NCBI GenBank assembly: GCA_023436205.1
Contig: JAEZKC010000006.1
Coordinates: 76,197-140,196, forward strand
Source: Fibrobacterota bacterium
Lineage (GTDB): Bacteria > Fibrobacterota > Chitinivibrionia > Chitinivibrionales > Chitinispirillaceae
Direction of reading: 5' to 3'
DNA: 64,000 bases
The position numbers and the translations under genes were made by a program. Numbering within the stretch: position 1 is the first letter of the stretch; each line of letters begins with the position of its first letter. Shown piece by piece: positions 37,201-46,305 of this stretch. The notes beneath the pieces were generated by a model that ran no database searches, was not told the DNA's origin, and was given only the letters and a program-made list of their open reading frames with translations.

Positions 37201-37537
37201 TTTTGAAAAGTTCGGTGAATCCGCCAACTTCTTCAGACAAGAGTTCTGTAATGATGTTTGTTTGCTCAAAAAGCGCAGGTGATTCATACAGTATCACCGG
37301 AACGGGGGTTTGGTGAGTGAAATTGAACCGGTTGTGCAGGTCTCCGTAAATTTCATTTAGCCATAGGTAAGAAATTCTGGGAAGGTCGCCCTGATTCTGA
37401 TGAAAGTATACACTATAATGGGGAGCATTCAGAATACTCCACCCAAGGGAGCGGTACTGGACCTTGTTTTTTCCAAAAGCCAGAAGCGCTACCGGCAGCA
37501 TTATTATCATCAGTTGAAAAAAGTATCGTAATTTCAT
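34286..37537 (-). CDS. Metallopeptidase/TolB-propeller/outer-membrane barrel fusion
   Basis: 1083 residues from ATG 37535-37537 (AAAGG upstream). Signal peptide 1-21. The gluzincin-type peptidase domain has HEMVH (132-136) and 'WFNEGLAEV', where E163 or E167 is the third ligand. TolB/WD40-like propeller blades follow from about 290 to 590, with repeated 'P.(F/W)SP(N/D)G..I.F.S' motifs. A Ser/Thr/Asp-rich linker is next, then a C-terminal barrel of about 350 residues of the surface-antigen (BamA-like) kind ending in an aromatic residue. It probably sits in the outer membrane with a protease module; the substrate is unknown. Confidence 0.85.
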   Translation of the reverse strand: MKLRYFFQLMIIMLPVALLAFGKNKVQYRSLGWSILNAPHYSVYFHQNQGDLPRISYLWLNEIYGDLHNRFNFTHQTPVPVILYESPALFEQTNIITELLSEEVGGFTELFKTRVTVPYNGSLEELRHVLHHEMVHAFIFGILYEGSSIFKGATVQVPLWFNEGLAEVLSSGWNKEADMFLMDRVLNSTVPLPGPELDGYLAYKGGQSFLYYLYSTGGDSLFTEMLREFKRSKSVDNSIQKIYKKDATALGKEWIRELRRIYWPEIGKRISPSTQAVPITSHLDDKSHFNLHPRISPDGSKIAFFSDINDYTSIIITDRKGKLLQKISQSGYGGFFESFQPFRAGMCWSPDGNSLAFVTKNKGSNEIRIVDIKRKKLRRTIRLPYTAISAPDWSKTADAITFTAIDQGQTDLFIYDLKTSQSRRLTNSVAVENNPRFSPNGQQIIFTIKDTSGLASNAVHPMSNLALYDVAEEKILNRTNSEWNEKQPVFSPNGSYILFVSDRNGIDNLYISLTDSLNEARPLTDYAGGCSNPDWSADAIVFDQFQNQGWDIWLMKDPLRKLQKDTLALTRWAEHEKNDSVPFFVRQIKETADEDSAATATDSTMISDNLKITGLDSTTVSSSGSTTVTADSAKIFSDSTKAATDLSMVSSDSTDPTSDSSVACSDLLSTNGTTTVSVDVVKEETLEVQPEVEIGTTKTTDASDSAKLSFIPIRDIPTAKAYSLRFTPDLMMFGVGLDTYSGVAGQWLMAFSDIMGDHRITLAGDLQGRIDEYMHLYLAYDYLKQRCDISSGVYYSKDYTQDGFYNYFYHDTEFGGFLGLSYPFSIFSRVDLSIYGRHIERVPMEEEGKVTNSNVLLSSLSYSYDNILWGITGPLNGFRGNVRLLMSPAIKIIDESFVSGDVDIRHYLHIGKKFVWANRFTAGASVSISDGKPARRFFLGGSENWFNYNVNQTNYESNLPFSFYSDIMAPLRGWNYFDLTGERAVLFNTEFRFPFIREVSTVWPLPIQIRYVNGAVFADAGNAWDRNDQRNVFPVPDKLYGGIGFGMRANLGIFVLRYDRGWPTDWETIVGPPINYFSLGAEF

Positions 37538-37761
37538 ATGAAAAACCTTTAAACTCACTTGAATAGAAGTATATTAAGTTATTATCATGGTTGAGAAAAA
37601 GATACTATTTGTTCTTTTCGTTTGAAACTAAACCTGAATTTAATCGATAAAGTTGATATGGAAAGCCAAAAGCGTCTCTTTGATCATAAAAAAACCTTGC
37701 TTGCGCTTGTGGTAGAAAGTTTTTTTGAATTAAGTTGTTGTGAATGGCTTGGGGGGATATC

Positions 37762-37790
37762 TTGACACTACTTACTATGAGAAGTATTTT
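37762..37790 (+). promoter_or_regulatory. Sigma-70 type promoter of the envelope-machine operon
   Basis: TTGACA (37762-37767) and TATTTT (37785-37790) with a 17-base spacer, about 75 bases before the ATG of the OmpA-family gene. This is the best promoter in the 326-base gap between the divergent peptidase and OmpA-type genes; the rest of the gap shows no gene. Confidence 0.7.
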
Positions 37791-37863
37791 CTCTCCCATC
37801 CTCCGTATTAGTAACCGGAGAAAGTTACCTTCACGAATTTAAGCCCTTAAGAAGAAACCGGAT

Positions 37864-39369
37864 ATGAGCACACAAAAAAAGAACCGATTCGTGCGCATGA
37901 CGTGTCTGCTACTCATGTTGGCTGGTTTAACATGGGCCGGTAAGAAGATCGTGGTCCCTCACGATTTCTCTACTATCCATGCAGCTCTGGGGGAGGCCGA
38001 TGAGGGCGACACCGTATATGTGTCTAAAGGCGTATATTACGAAAATATCGCTCTCACCGATAATGTGGTGCTTCTGGGGCAGGATATGCTTACCACAATT
38101 ATTGATGGCGGACGTAAAGGTCCTTGTGTCCAGGGGGCTGATGGAGCGGTGATCACCGGTTTTACCATTAGAAACGGCACAACCGGAATTCTCTGCAAAA
38201 ACGCAAGAACTATCATTCAGAAAAATTTGATTGTGGACAACAAGGGAACCGGTATTCATGCCCTTATCTCGCTACCTGACATAAACAACAATATCATCTA
38301 TAGAAATGAATGGACGGGCATTTTCCTTGAATCAGTTAGAGGTACTCGTACATCAATTGACCATAATGTGATTCTGGAGAATGGTTACTCAGGAATTTTC
38401 GCCGCAAACAGAACAGAAGTGCTTATTCGCAATAACATACTCACAGATAATAAGCAGTATGGTGTTTTCATCGGTCCGGAAGCACGCAAAACCAGAATTA
38501 TTAATAATAATCTTTATATGAACCGCATGGCTTTCAGTGTTGATGCCAACGTTCATCAGAGCAATGTCTCCGAAGATCCCTCCTTTATGTCCCCCGGACA
38601 TCCCAATTACAACTATTTTGTGCGCCCTGTATCTGTCTGTAAAGGCAAAGGGGAAAATGGCAGCGATATCGGTCTTTACCTGACTACTGCTCAGGCGACT
38701 GCGGTAGGGGAGAGCGACAGGGATGGTGACGGCATTCTGGATGATGTCGATCTTTGTCCTGATGTGGCAGAAGACATGGATGGCTTCGAGGATGAAGATG
38801 GCTGTCCTGACTATGACAACGATGGTGATGGAATTTACGATACTCAGGATCAGTGTCCCGCTGAACCGGAAGATATGGATGGTTTTCAGGATGTTGACGG
38901 GTGTCCAGACCCGGATAATGACATGGATGGCGTTCCTGATGCTTCAGACGGGTGCCCCAATCAGCCTGAGACTGTCAATGGGTTCAAAGATGATGACGGT
39001 TGTCCTGATGAGAAACCTCAGGAAATCAAGCAGACAATGATTTTGCGTGGTGTCAATTTCAAAACTGCCAGTGCAGAGTTGCTTGATGAATCCTACTACG
39101 TGCTTGATCAGGTTTATAACAGTCTGGAAGCTTTCCCTAATCTGCGTGTTGAGATCGCAGGACATACAGATAATCAGGGTAAGGCAGACTACAACATGAC
39201 CCTTTCGTATGAAAGGGCAAAATCAGTAATGAACTACTTGGTTGCCCGAGGGCTTCCTCAGGAAAGAATAGTGGCCAGGGGATATGGAATGGAACGGCCC
39301 ATTGCCTCTAATGATAATGCAGAGGGTCGCGCTACAAACCGAAGGGTGGAGGTAATCCCGCTGAAGTGA
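37864..39369 (+). CDS. Beta-helix, TSP3-repeat, OmpA-domain outer-membrane protein
   Basis: 501 residues. Signal peptide about 1-25. A right-handed parallel beta-helix of the NosD/pectate-lyase kind spans ~30-245, with short repeats rich in 'N.I..N...GI'. Three calcium-binding thrombospondin type 3 repeats (DxDGDG.D..D.CP) lie around 280-380. The C-terminal OmpA peptidoglycan-binding domain has 'AGHTDNQGKADYN' and 'ATNRRVEV'. A beta-helix in place of a barrel before TSP3 and OmpA is uncommon. It likely anchors an extracellular or periplasmic beta-helix to peptidoglycan. First gene of the operon. Confidence 0.88.
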   Translation: MSTQKKNRFVRMTCLLLMLAGLTWAGKKIVVPHDFSTIHAALGEADEGDTVYVSKGVYYENIALTDNVVLLGQDMLTTIIDGGRKGPCVQGADGAVITGFTIRNGTTGILCKNARTIIQKNLIVDNKGTGIHALISLPDINNNIIYRNEWTGIFLESVRGTRTSIDHNVILENGYSGIFAANRTEVLIRNNILTDNKQYGVFIGPEARKTRIINNNLYMNRMAFSVDANVHQSNVSEDPSFMSPGHPNYNYFVRPVSVCKGKGENGSDIGLYLTTAQATAVGESDRDGDGILDDVDLCPDVAEDMDGFEDEDGCPDYDNDGDGIYDTQDQCPAEPEDMDGFQDVDGCPDPDNDMDGVPDASDGCPNQPETVNGFKDDDGCPDEKPQEIKQTMILRGVNFKTASAELLDESYYVLDQVYNSLEAFPNLRVEIAGHTDNQGKADYNMTLSYERAKSVMNYLVARGLPQERIVARGYGMERPIASNDNAEGRATNRRVEVIPLK

Positions 39370-39394
39370 AAAACTTCATGGAGGACTGTTGTAA

Positions 39395-41812
39395 ATGAAA
39401 ATAAAGTCTGTTACCGGTTTTTCAGTTCCGATTTTCCTGCTGGCCATGCTGTTTGCGACGTTTGGCGTAAAGAGCTATGGTGCGGAAGGTGGTAATGGTG
39501 GCGGAGGATACGATGCCCCTTACTTCCAGGCCGATTTCACCCAGGATTTAAACAGCTGGACCTCCGCTTTGATTAATCCCGCGCTCCTTTACAGGGTTAA
39601 TCAGATGCATGTGTATCTTGGTATGTATCGATGGGCCATGGACAGAGGTAATCTTGGATATCAGGATCTTGGCTTTCTCTATCCAATTCGTAGAAACCAT
39701 ACTGTTGGCCTCTCGGTTCTTCACGCACGTAACACGCTTGAACTCAACAAAATCGTTGGCGGAGCGCCGCTTGAAACAGGCGAGACATCATTTCAGGACT
39801 TATGGCTTATCGGTAACTACGGAATAAGACTGCGCCCATGGCTAATGCTTGGTACAAATCTGAAATTACGAACTCAGATTCAGTACGGAGTCAATGTGGT
39901 GTCGAAAATTCCCGGTATTGATTTCGGGGTTTACTTCAATCCGATGGATCACTATCGTTTCGGTGATCTTGGATTCAGCATTGCAGTTCAGGATCTTGTG
40001 CCTACCCAGATCCCCTGGGAGCAGACGGAGATTCAACAACTGGAAAGAGATCTGGTGACCGCCTCCCGTGCCCGTATTGGCGTCAGGTACGCCGCGCTCA
40101 ATGATAATCTGGTGGCCAGTTTTGAATTTTTGCTTGACAATGCGCTCAGAGATGTATACGCAAATATGGGTTGGAAAGATTTTGAGGAGATGTTCAAGGC
40201 AGCCAAAGATTCTCTGGGATCGCTTGAGGGTGTACTGCCTATGGTTCCCCGTTATGGATTTCATGTCAAATACATGTTCATCCCTCAGATCTGGCTTAAG
40301 GGCGGCTGGACTAACAATAATATCCCTTATGTCGGTTTCAACTACAACATGGTCTATCCTCTTCCGGAGATGATCAATTACATCAATTTTGACTGCCATA
40401 TTGGATACAGTTTTCTTGAAACCAGCAATCAGCTTCGTGATGAACGTGGTCTGGCAACAATGTTTCGCCTGTCTTCCGATTTCGGGCAGACAAGAGAACA
40501 GAAAGAATCAAAGAGACTGTATGATCAGCTGGTGGTCGCACCTATGGATGCATACCAGGAAGCAATGCGGCTATATTATGCCGGCAAGTACTGGGAATCA
40601 TCATTTGCATTTGGTAAAGTCCTTACTCTTTATCCCAACTTTTACCTGAATGACAAAGCCATCTACTACATGGCTGACAGTTATAAAAAATTGTATATGA
40701 ACCAAACTGCCCGCGAAGTATACAAAGATGCATTAGAGGAGTACACGACTTCAGACATGAGAGCCAAATATCTCTATGGCCTCATGAGTTTGGACTACAG
40801 AGAGGAAAATTACGACGAAGCTCTCAGAAATCACGCATTCATAACTAATCTTTACCCGGACAGCGACATTCGTCCTGATGCCGATTATCTTGCAGGTGAG
40901 ATTCATTTCATGAGAAAAAACTATAACGTTGCCGAACAACTCTTCGAAAGAATCAAACCGGGAGATCCAACCTATCTTTATGCGCAATATACACAAGCAA
41001 TCATCAACATCGAGAATAATAAAGATCAGGCGGCAATTCAGAATCTTGTGACTGTTACCACCGATACCACAAGTCAGACTCCCGATATGCTGCTGCAGAA
41101 TGCCGCTAATGTAAAACTCGGTCACCTGTATTTCGAAATGGGTGATAAACTTCGTGAAGCCGTGGAGAGCTACAGCAGGGTTTCACCTAATGCAGAACAG
41201 GCAGATGAGGCACTCTTGGGCATGGCATGGGCCTGGATAAAAGCCAATCAGCCAAATATTACACTGCAGAAGGCAGATCAGATTATCGCAAGTTATCCTC
41301 AATCTGCTCTGGTTCCCGAAGCTTATCTGCTTAAGGGATATGCGTTAATGCTCCTGAGGAAATATCCTGAAGCAGTAGGTATGCTTGAGCAGTGTCTTGC
41401 CGCTTGTGAAAAAACTTTTGTTACTGAGGAAGATGTCAAGGTCAGAAAAGTCAAATTTGATCAGGCAACTGATGATTTTGCTCCGGTTGCAGAAAAAATT
41501 AAAAAGAATGCACTGAGAAAACCCATTCAGCGCACTATCGATGAACGGACTGAGCTCTATAAGGATTACGACAAGTTTAATAAAGAAGGTCAGGATTTTT
41601 TCAGATATAAGTTGTTGGCGAAATCCCATACTAGATTTTTCATGCGTAAGGAAGAAATCATTACTGATGCCGATTATGCGCTGGCTAAGGCTACTAATTA
41701 TGCCAACAGTAGAAAAACAAGTGAAATTCTCGAGCAGAATAAGAATAAGGAAGAAAAGCTTGATGAGCAGATAGACAAGCTTAAACGTAAGCTCGAGAGC
41801 ATAGAAGAGTAA
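39395..41812 (+). CDS. Outer-membrane barrel plus TPR protein
   Basis: 805 residues, 25 bases after the OmpA-type gene, with GGAGG upstream. Signal peptide 1-29. An N-terminal half of about 350 residues shows alternating aromatic strands and the 'INPALL' motif of PorV/UPF0164-like outer-membrane barrels. TPR-like helical repeats follow from ~385 to 690, then a charged helical tail ending in 'LDEQIDKLKRKLESIEE', a coiled coil. The layout suggests a barrel carrying a periplasmic protein-binding arm that meets the next TPR protein. Confidence 0.8.
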   Translation: MKIKSVTGFSVPIFLLAMLFATFGVKSYGAEGGNGGGGYDAPYFQADFTQDLNSWTSALINPALLYRVNQMHVYLGMYRWAMDRGNLGYQDLGFLYPIRRNHTVGLSVLHARNTLELNKIVGGAPLETGETSFQDLWLIGNYGIRLRPWLMLGTNLKLRTQIQYGVNVVSKIPGIDFGVYFNPMDHYRFGDLGFSIAVQDLVPTQIPWEQTEIQQLERDLVTASRARIGVRYAALNDNLVASFEFLLDNALRDVYANMGWKDFEEMFKAAKDSLGSLEGVLPMVPRYGFHVKYMFIPQIWLKGGWTNNNIPYVGFNYNMVYPLPEMINYINFDCHIGYSFLETSNQLRDERGLATMFRLSSDFGQTREQKESKRLYDQLVVAPMDAYQEAMRLYYAGKYWESSFAFGKVLTLYPNFYLNDKAIYYMADSYKKLYMNQTAREVYKDALEEYTTSDMRAKYLYGLMSLDYREENYDEALRNHAFITNLYPDSDIRPDADYLAGEIHFMRKNYNVAEQLFERIKPGDPTYLYAQYTQAIINIENNKDQAAIQNLVTVTTDTTSQTPDMLLQNAANVKLGHLYFEMGDKLREAVESYSRVSPNAEQADEALLGMAWAWIKANQPNITLQKADQIIASYPQSALVPEAYLLKGYALMLLRKYPEAVGMLEQCLAACEKTFVTEEDVKVRKVKFDQATDDFAPVAEKIKKNALRKPIQRTIDERTELYKDYDKFNKEGQDFFRYKLLAKSHTRFFMRKEEIITDADYALAKATNYANSRKTSEILEQNKNKEEKLDEQIDKLKRKLESIEE

Positions 41813-41850
41813 ATAAGAACTTTGAGTTTTTTGTTAAAGGAGATCTTTTA

Positions 41851-44800
41851 ATGGTTAAGAAAAAAGGGCGTGTTGATGCGGTTCTGATTGTAGTTATGGC
41901 TCTGCTGATCATTGGGCCGATATCTTCAGTTGTAAAGGCACAAACAGCTGAGGAAATCAAAGCTAGAATTGAAGCGCTTGAAAAGAAAAAGCGTGACATT
42001 GAGGCCGCAAAGAATAAAAGTGCCAACAGCTCTCGTCCAAGTGGCAAGAGCCTGGAAGAAATTATCGCCAGATATGAAAAGCTCCTTGAGAGCTGTGCTG
42101 TTAAAAAAAGTGATCGTTGCGCAGATGTGATGTTTACTCTCGGTGGTCTCTACTACGATCAGTGCAAAGATGCTTATATCAAGGCGGTTGAGGCGCATAG
42201 TGAAGCCATGGAGCAATATGAAAGGCGCGGCGGTCGTGGAAACCCCCCTCAAGCACCTGTTCCTGATTACACCAAGTCTTTGAAAATGTACTGGCAGCTA
42301 GCCAGAGAGTATCCTACTTTCCCCAAACTTCCTGAAGCATACTATCAGATGGGTAACACCTATCTAGTGCAAGGTGCTCTTGATACAACAAGGATCATCT
42401 TCCAGCAGCTTGTCTCAAAGTTCCCCAACAGCCCGCGTGCTTCCGGAGCCAATTTCCGTCTTGGCGAACTTGAATTCATGGATCATAACATGGCCGAGGC
42501 TGGTAAATATTTTGAACGTGTCAAGAAAAACGAAGTTGATATTGTTACTTGGGAAATGGTTCATTACAGAAGAGCTGAAGTGGCCTACAATATGGGTGAT
42601 TTCGACAAGGCTGTCGGGCTGTTTCACTCCTATGTCGAGGCTTGCGATGCCGGACAATATGTGAAGAGAGAGTTCCGTGAAATGGCCCTCGAGTTTATGG
42701 GTATCTCCTTTTCCGATATGCCTGATGGAGGAGAAGAAGCTATAAAGTTTTTTAAGAAAGTGGGAAGCAAGCCCTACGAAGCACAGGTACTTTATACTGT
42801 CGGTCTGAAAAACAGATCACATGGACAGTATGATGCCGCTATTTCATCTCTGCAGACCGCTCTGAAACGTTTTCCTTTCTATAAGGATGCTCCCATTGCC
42901 CGTCAGATGCTTGTAGAGTGTTACGTCATAAAGAAAGAGTATGAAAAAGCTAATGAGGAGCGGGTTAGCCTCGTTGATGATTACGGGCCGGGTAGCCAGT
43001 GGTATTCAAAGAACTCGACTCAGAAAGTTATTATCGATAAAGCTAATGCTGAAGTACGTCGGGCTCTTGGTGCGATTGCTATCTACTACCATTCTCTGGG
43101 ACAGAGAACCAAAGATCGTAAGATGTATGAAAAAGCAAAGGCCAGATACGAAGAGTACTTCAAGAAATTTCCTGAAGATAAGTGGAGAGTCTACGAATAC
43201 AAGTACAATATTGCCGAAATCTATAACTCCATGGGTGACTGTCAGAAAGCTGCGGAAAACTATGATTACGTGGCAATGCAGGACCTTTCGACTTACCCGG
43301 CTTTCGTGAACGAAGTCGATACCCTGGGTATGGATTCTGAAGAAATGGAAAAAATCAAGGCCCAGGGAAGCGGTAACAAGTCTAATCCGGTTTCCATCTC
43401 CCAGGAAGATGCCGGTTATAACGTGATCGTGGCTCTTGATAACTGCAGAAAAAAGGAAATGGCCAAAGAAGGTCTTGATGATGAAAAGGCATACGCTCTG
43501 CCCTCCACCAAGAAGCTTCTTGAGTATACAGAGCAGTTTCAGAAGAGATTCCCCAAGAGCTCAAATGCTTCAGAAGTGCTCTATCTTGCTGGTAACATTC
43601 ATTATAGTGCAAAGTCCTATGAAAATGCTATCAGGGTTTTCAAGCAGGTCACTGATCTCTATTCTGATTCAAAAATCTATGACAAGTCACTGCGAATGCT
43701 CGCCAACAGCTATTCGAATGCAAATCAGTTCGATATGGCCATGACCACTTACAAATCTCTCATAGCGAAAACACCTGCTAACACAAATGAGTACGCGGAG
43801 GTTATCGATCTTGCCGCAGGTGCCATGTACAAGCAGGCTGAAAATATCAAGAAAAGTGGTAATATGGCAGGAGCCGCCGATGCCTTCAAGGCGATTGCAA
43901 ATCAGTACATGAACAGCAAGGTCGCCGACAGAGGATGGTTTGAGGCTGGTGTGTGCTACGAAGAGATGAAAGATCTCGACAAGGCAGCAGCAACGTTTGA
44001 GGAATTGACTGTCAAGTTCCCCAAATCTACCATACGGGAAAATGCCTTCATTCGTGCGGCTGAAGACTATAAGAAAAACAACAAGTACGATCGCGCTGCT
44101 CAGGTGTACCTGACTGCCGCAAACAGCATTCCTAAAGCTGAGTTCGCCATCCCCAGCTTGTCATCTGCTTCTGAGGCCTATCAGAAAATCGAACAGTATG
44201 ATATGGCTGGAAAGATGTTTGAACTCATCTATGAACGGTATGCTTCCGACCCCAAAACACCTCAGGCGCTTTACAATGCGGGTCTCATCTTCGAAAAGGG
44301 AAAGCTTTATACAAATGCTATCAATGTATACGATGCACTTGCCAAGCGTTATCCTGACAACGAGTTTGCCGCGGAAGCATTTTTCTCGATCGGTCTTTGC
44401 TATGAAAAGCTGGATGATTTCGAGAAGATGGCCGGGGTATTCTATGAGTATGCTGATAAGTTTACCGGAGACAAATACAAGCAGGTTCAGGCACTTGTAA
44501 AGGCTGGTGATGCATATTTCAGCATGGATCGATTTGCAGATGCAGAAAAGAATTATCTCAAGGCGACCAAAATTTACGAGCAGTATAAGGATCAGGCAGA
44601 CATCGATGTAGCCAGCATTGCCAAATCCTTCTATAAAATGGGAGATATTTACTATAAGAAGTTCCAGGGTATCAGTCTTAAGGCAAAGAATGAAAAGGAA
44701 ATGAAGAACTTGGTCAAGGAAAAGACCAAGGCTCTTGAAGATCCTGCAAAGTTCTATGCAAAAGCAATCGAGGCTGGTGTTGAGGAATGGACAGTTCGCG

Positions 44801-45540
44801 GTACCTACATGATCGGTAGAGGATTCTATGACATGGCCGACGCTGTTGCCAATCAGACTCTGTTCGGTAATCAGATGGAACAGATCGCCGGTAAGATCAG
44901 AATTCTTTCCAGCCTTGAAAAGTACTACGAAAAGGCGATGGAATATTTCTATCAGAACATTACCTGGGCAAAAACTCAGAATATCAAGGGTGAATACATT
45001 GAGAAGTCAATGGATGCTTTGATGGAAATGGCTTACTTGAAGGGTAAAATTTTCATTGAGGTGGGTTTGACTTTCAGAAACTCCCCCATACCGCCCGATC
45101 TCTCTGAAGAAGAGAAGCAGTACTATATTGAAGCTTTGGAGGAAAAATACCTTCAGAGCTTGGATGCAGCTCTTCCCAAGTTTGAAGAGGCTATCCGCAT
45201 AGCATCTGATGTGGGTATTGCAAACAGTGCCTGGATTGACAGCGTCAAGGAGAAGATCACCATGATCAATCCTTCTTCCGATATGCTTAATGTAGACATT
45301 AAAGAATGGAAACCTTCCGAGGTCGCTCCTCAACTTGATTCCGCCGGTAATGTTATTGCTCAGAAGCCCAAGGATGCGGATCTGGAGAGAAATCTCAAGC
45401 GTATCGCCAATATCATGAACATGAATATTCCATTTGATGAAAAGATGAAGCAGCTCAACCGCATCGAGATGGAAGCTCAGAGAAACATTATTCTTGAAGA
45501 GGAAAAGATCAACGAATTGAAGGCTAAAAAAGGCAGTTAA
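41851..45540 (+). CDS. Giant periplasmic TPR protein
   Basis: 1229 residues, 38 bases after the previous gene, with AAAGGAG upstream. Signal peptide about 1-30, then a coiled coil (33-55). More than fifteen TPR/Sel1-like repeats run through nearly the whole length; several carry 'A...Y......P.S....A....G..Y' patterns. The C-terminal ~120 residues are charged helices. It is probably a long periplasmic scaffold joining the outer-membrane barrel to the inner-membrane ExbB/ExbD motor. Its size and position recall GltD/AgmU-like giant TPR proteins in myxobacteria, by analogy rather than proven homology. Confidence 0.8.
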   Translation: MVKKKGRVDAVLIVVMALLIIGPISSVVKAQTAEEIKARIEALEKKKRDIEAAKNKSANSSRPSGKSLEEIIARYEKLLESCAVKKSDRCADVMFTLGGLYYDQCKDAYIKAVEAHSEAMEQYERRGGRGNPPQAPVPDYTKSLKMYWQLAREYPTFPKLPEAYYQMGNTYLVQGALDTTRIIFQQLVSKFPNSPRASGANFRLGELEFMDHNMAEAGKYFERVKKNEVDIVTWEMVHYRRAEVAYNMGDFDKAVGLFHSYVEACDAGQYVKREFREMALEFMGISFSDMPDGGEEAIKFFKKVGSKPYEAQVLYTVGLKNRSHGQYDAAISSLQTALKRFPFYKDAPIARQMLVECYVIKKEYEKANEERVSLVDDYGPGSQWYSKNSTQKVIIDKANAEVRRALGAIAIYYHSLGQRTKDRKMYEKAKARYEEYFKKFPEDKWRVYEYKYNIAEIYNSMGDCQKAAENYDYVAMQDLSTYPAFVNEVDTLGMDSEEMEKIKAQGSGNKSNPVSISQEDAGYNVIVALDNCRKKEMAKEGLDDEKAYALPSTKKLLEYTEQFQKRFPKSSNASEVLYLAGNIHYSAKSYENAIRVFKQVTDLYSDSKIYDKSLRMLANSYSNANQFDMAMTTYKSLIAKTPANTNEYAEVIDLAAGAMYKQAENIKKSGNMAGAADAFKAIANQYMNSKVADRGWFEAGVCYEEMKDLDKAAATFEELTVKFPKSTIRENAFIRAAEDYKKNNKYDRAAQVYLTAANSIPKAEFAIPSLSSASEAYQKIEQYDMAGKMFELIYERYASDPKTPQALYNAGLIFEKGKLYTNAINVYDALAKRYPDNEFAAEAFFSIGLCYEKLDDFEKMAGVFYEYADKFTGDKYKQVQALVKAGDAYFSMDRFADAEKNYLKATKIYEQYKDQADIDVASIAKSFYKMGDIYYKKFQGISLKAKNEKEMKNLVKEKTKALEDPAKFYAKAIEAGVEEWTVRGTYMIGRGFYDMADAVANQTLFGNQMEQIAGKIRILSSLEKYYEKAMEYFYQNITWAKTQNIKGEYIEKSMDALMEMAYLKGKIFIEVGLTFRNSPIPPDLSEEEKQYYIEALEEKYLQSLDAALPKFEEAIRIASDVGIANSAWIDSVKEKITMINPSSDMLNVDIKEWKPSEVAPQLDSAGNVIAQKPKDADLERNLKRIANIMNMNIPFDEKMKQLNRIEMEAQRNIILEEEKINELKAKKGS

Positions 45541-45585
45541 GCATTAGAAAACGAAAGGAGCGGAGAAAATCTTAAAAGTTTTTTA

Positions 45586-45615
45586 TTGGCTTGGAATTTT
45601 TTCTGTAACTATTTA
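45586..45615 (+). promoter_or_regulatory. Possible internal promoter before exbB
   Basis: TTGGCT (45586-45591) and TATTTA (45610-45615) with an 18-base spacer in the 112-base gap ahead of the ExbB-type gene. Weak match; it would allow separate expression of the motor genes. Confidence 0.3.
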
Positions 45616-45652
45616 CCATAACCGTACGTTTGTTTGTTGAAAGGAGTCTCAA

Positions 45653-46279
45653 ATGCAGTTTTTCAAGTTTATCATTGACGGTTTCATCTCCCCTGGAAGC
45701 TGGTCTATGTGGGCAATTCTGTTCCTCGGTTGCGGTGCTGTTGGTCTTGCTATCGAGAGAGCGTGGTATCTGTTCATTAAATGTGGAACGGGTGGTGGCT
45801 CTTTCATGAGTGGTATCTCAAAGTATCTTAAAGCCGGCGAATACGAAAAGGCAATCAAGTATGCTTCTTCACAGAGCACTCCTCTTGCCAAAGGTGTGAC
45901 TGCCATTCTGCAGAATCGTGGAAAAGGTTCCAAGGCTGTTCAGAAGTCAGTTGACGAAGTGTTCCTTACAGAAGCTCCGAAAGTATCCCGTAACCTTCCC
46001 TTCCTTCCCACTTTCGCCAACCTTGCTACTCTGGTGGGACTTCTGGGAACGATCTACGGTCTGATGATCGCCTTCGACGCTATCGCTAACGTTCCTGCAG
46101 CACAGAGAGCACAGGCGCTGGCAACCGGTATTTCCGTTGCTATGTCCTCCACACTCTGGGGTCTGGTGGTTGCTATTCCTACACTTCTCATTCATGGTCT
46201 TCTGGCTTCCAAGTCAGACAGAACTCTTGAAGAACTTGATGAGAAGACATCAAAACTGATTAACCTGGTCGAAGCCTAG
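45653..46279 (+). CDS. MotA/TolQ/ExbB proton-channel protein
   Basis: 208 residues with three transmembrane helices. The conserved channel block 'LATLVGLLGTIYGLMIAF' followed by 'SVAMSSTLWGLVVAIPTLL' is diagnostic. It forms the pentameric part of a proton-driven motor with the ExbD proteins encoded next. AAGGAG precedes ATG 45653. Which envelope machine it drives is inferred from neighbours: giant TPR upstream, AgmX/TonB-like protein downstream. Confidence 0.92.
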   Translation: MQFFKFIIDGFISPGSWSMWAILFLGCGAVGLAIERAWYLFIKCGTGGGSFMSGISKYLKAGEYEKAIKYASSQSTPLAKGVTAILQNRGKGSKAVQKSVDEVFLTEAPKVSRNLPFLPTFANLATLVGLLGTIYGLMIAFDAIANVPAAQRAQALATGISVAMSSTLWGLVVAIPTLLIHGLLASKSDRTLEELDEKTSKLINLVEA

Positions 46280-46305
46280 TCGTTTGTCCTGAGAGGAAAA
46301 TAACA

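Noticed and set aside
37605..37799. Leftward frame of 64 residues in the gap before the OmpA-type gene
   Set aside because: It covers the strong rightward promoter and has no ribosome site.
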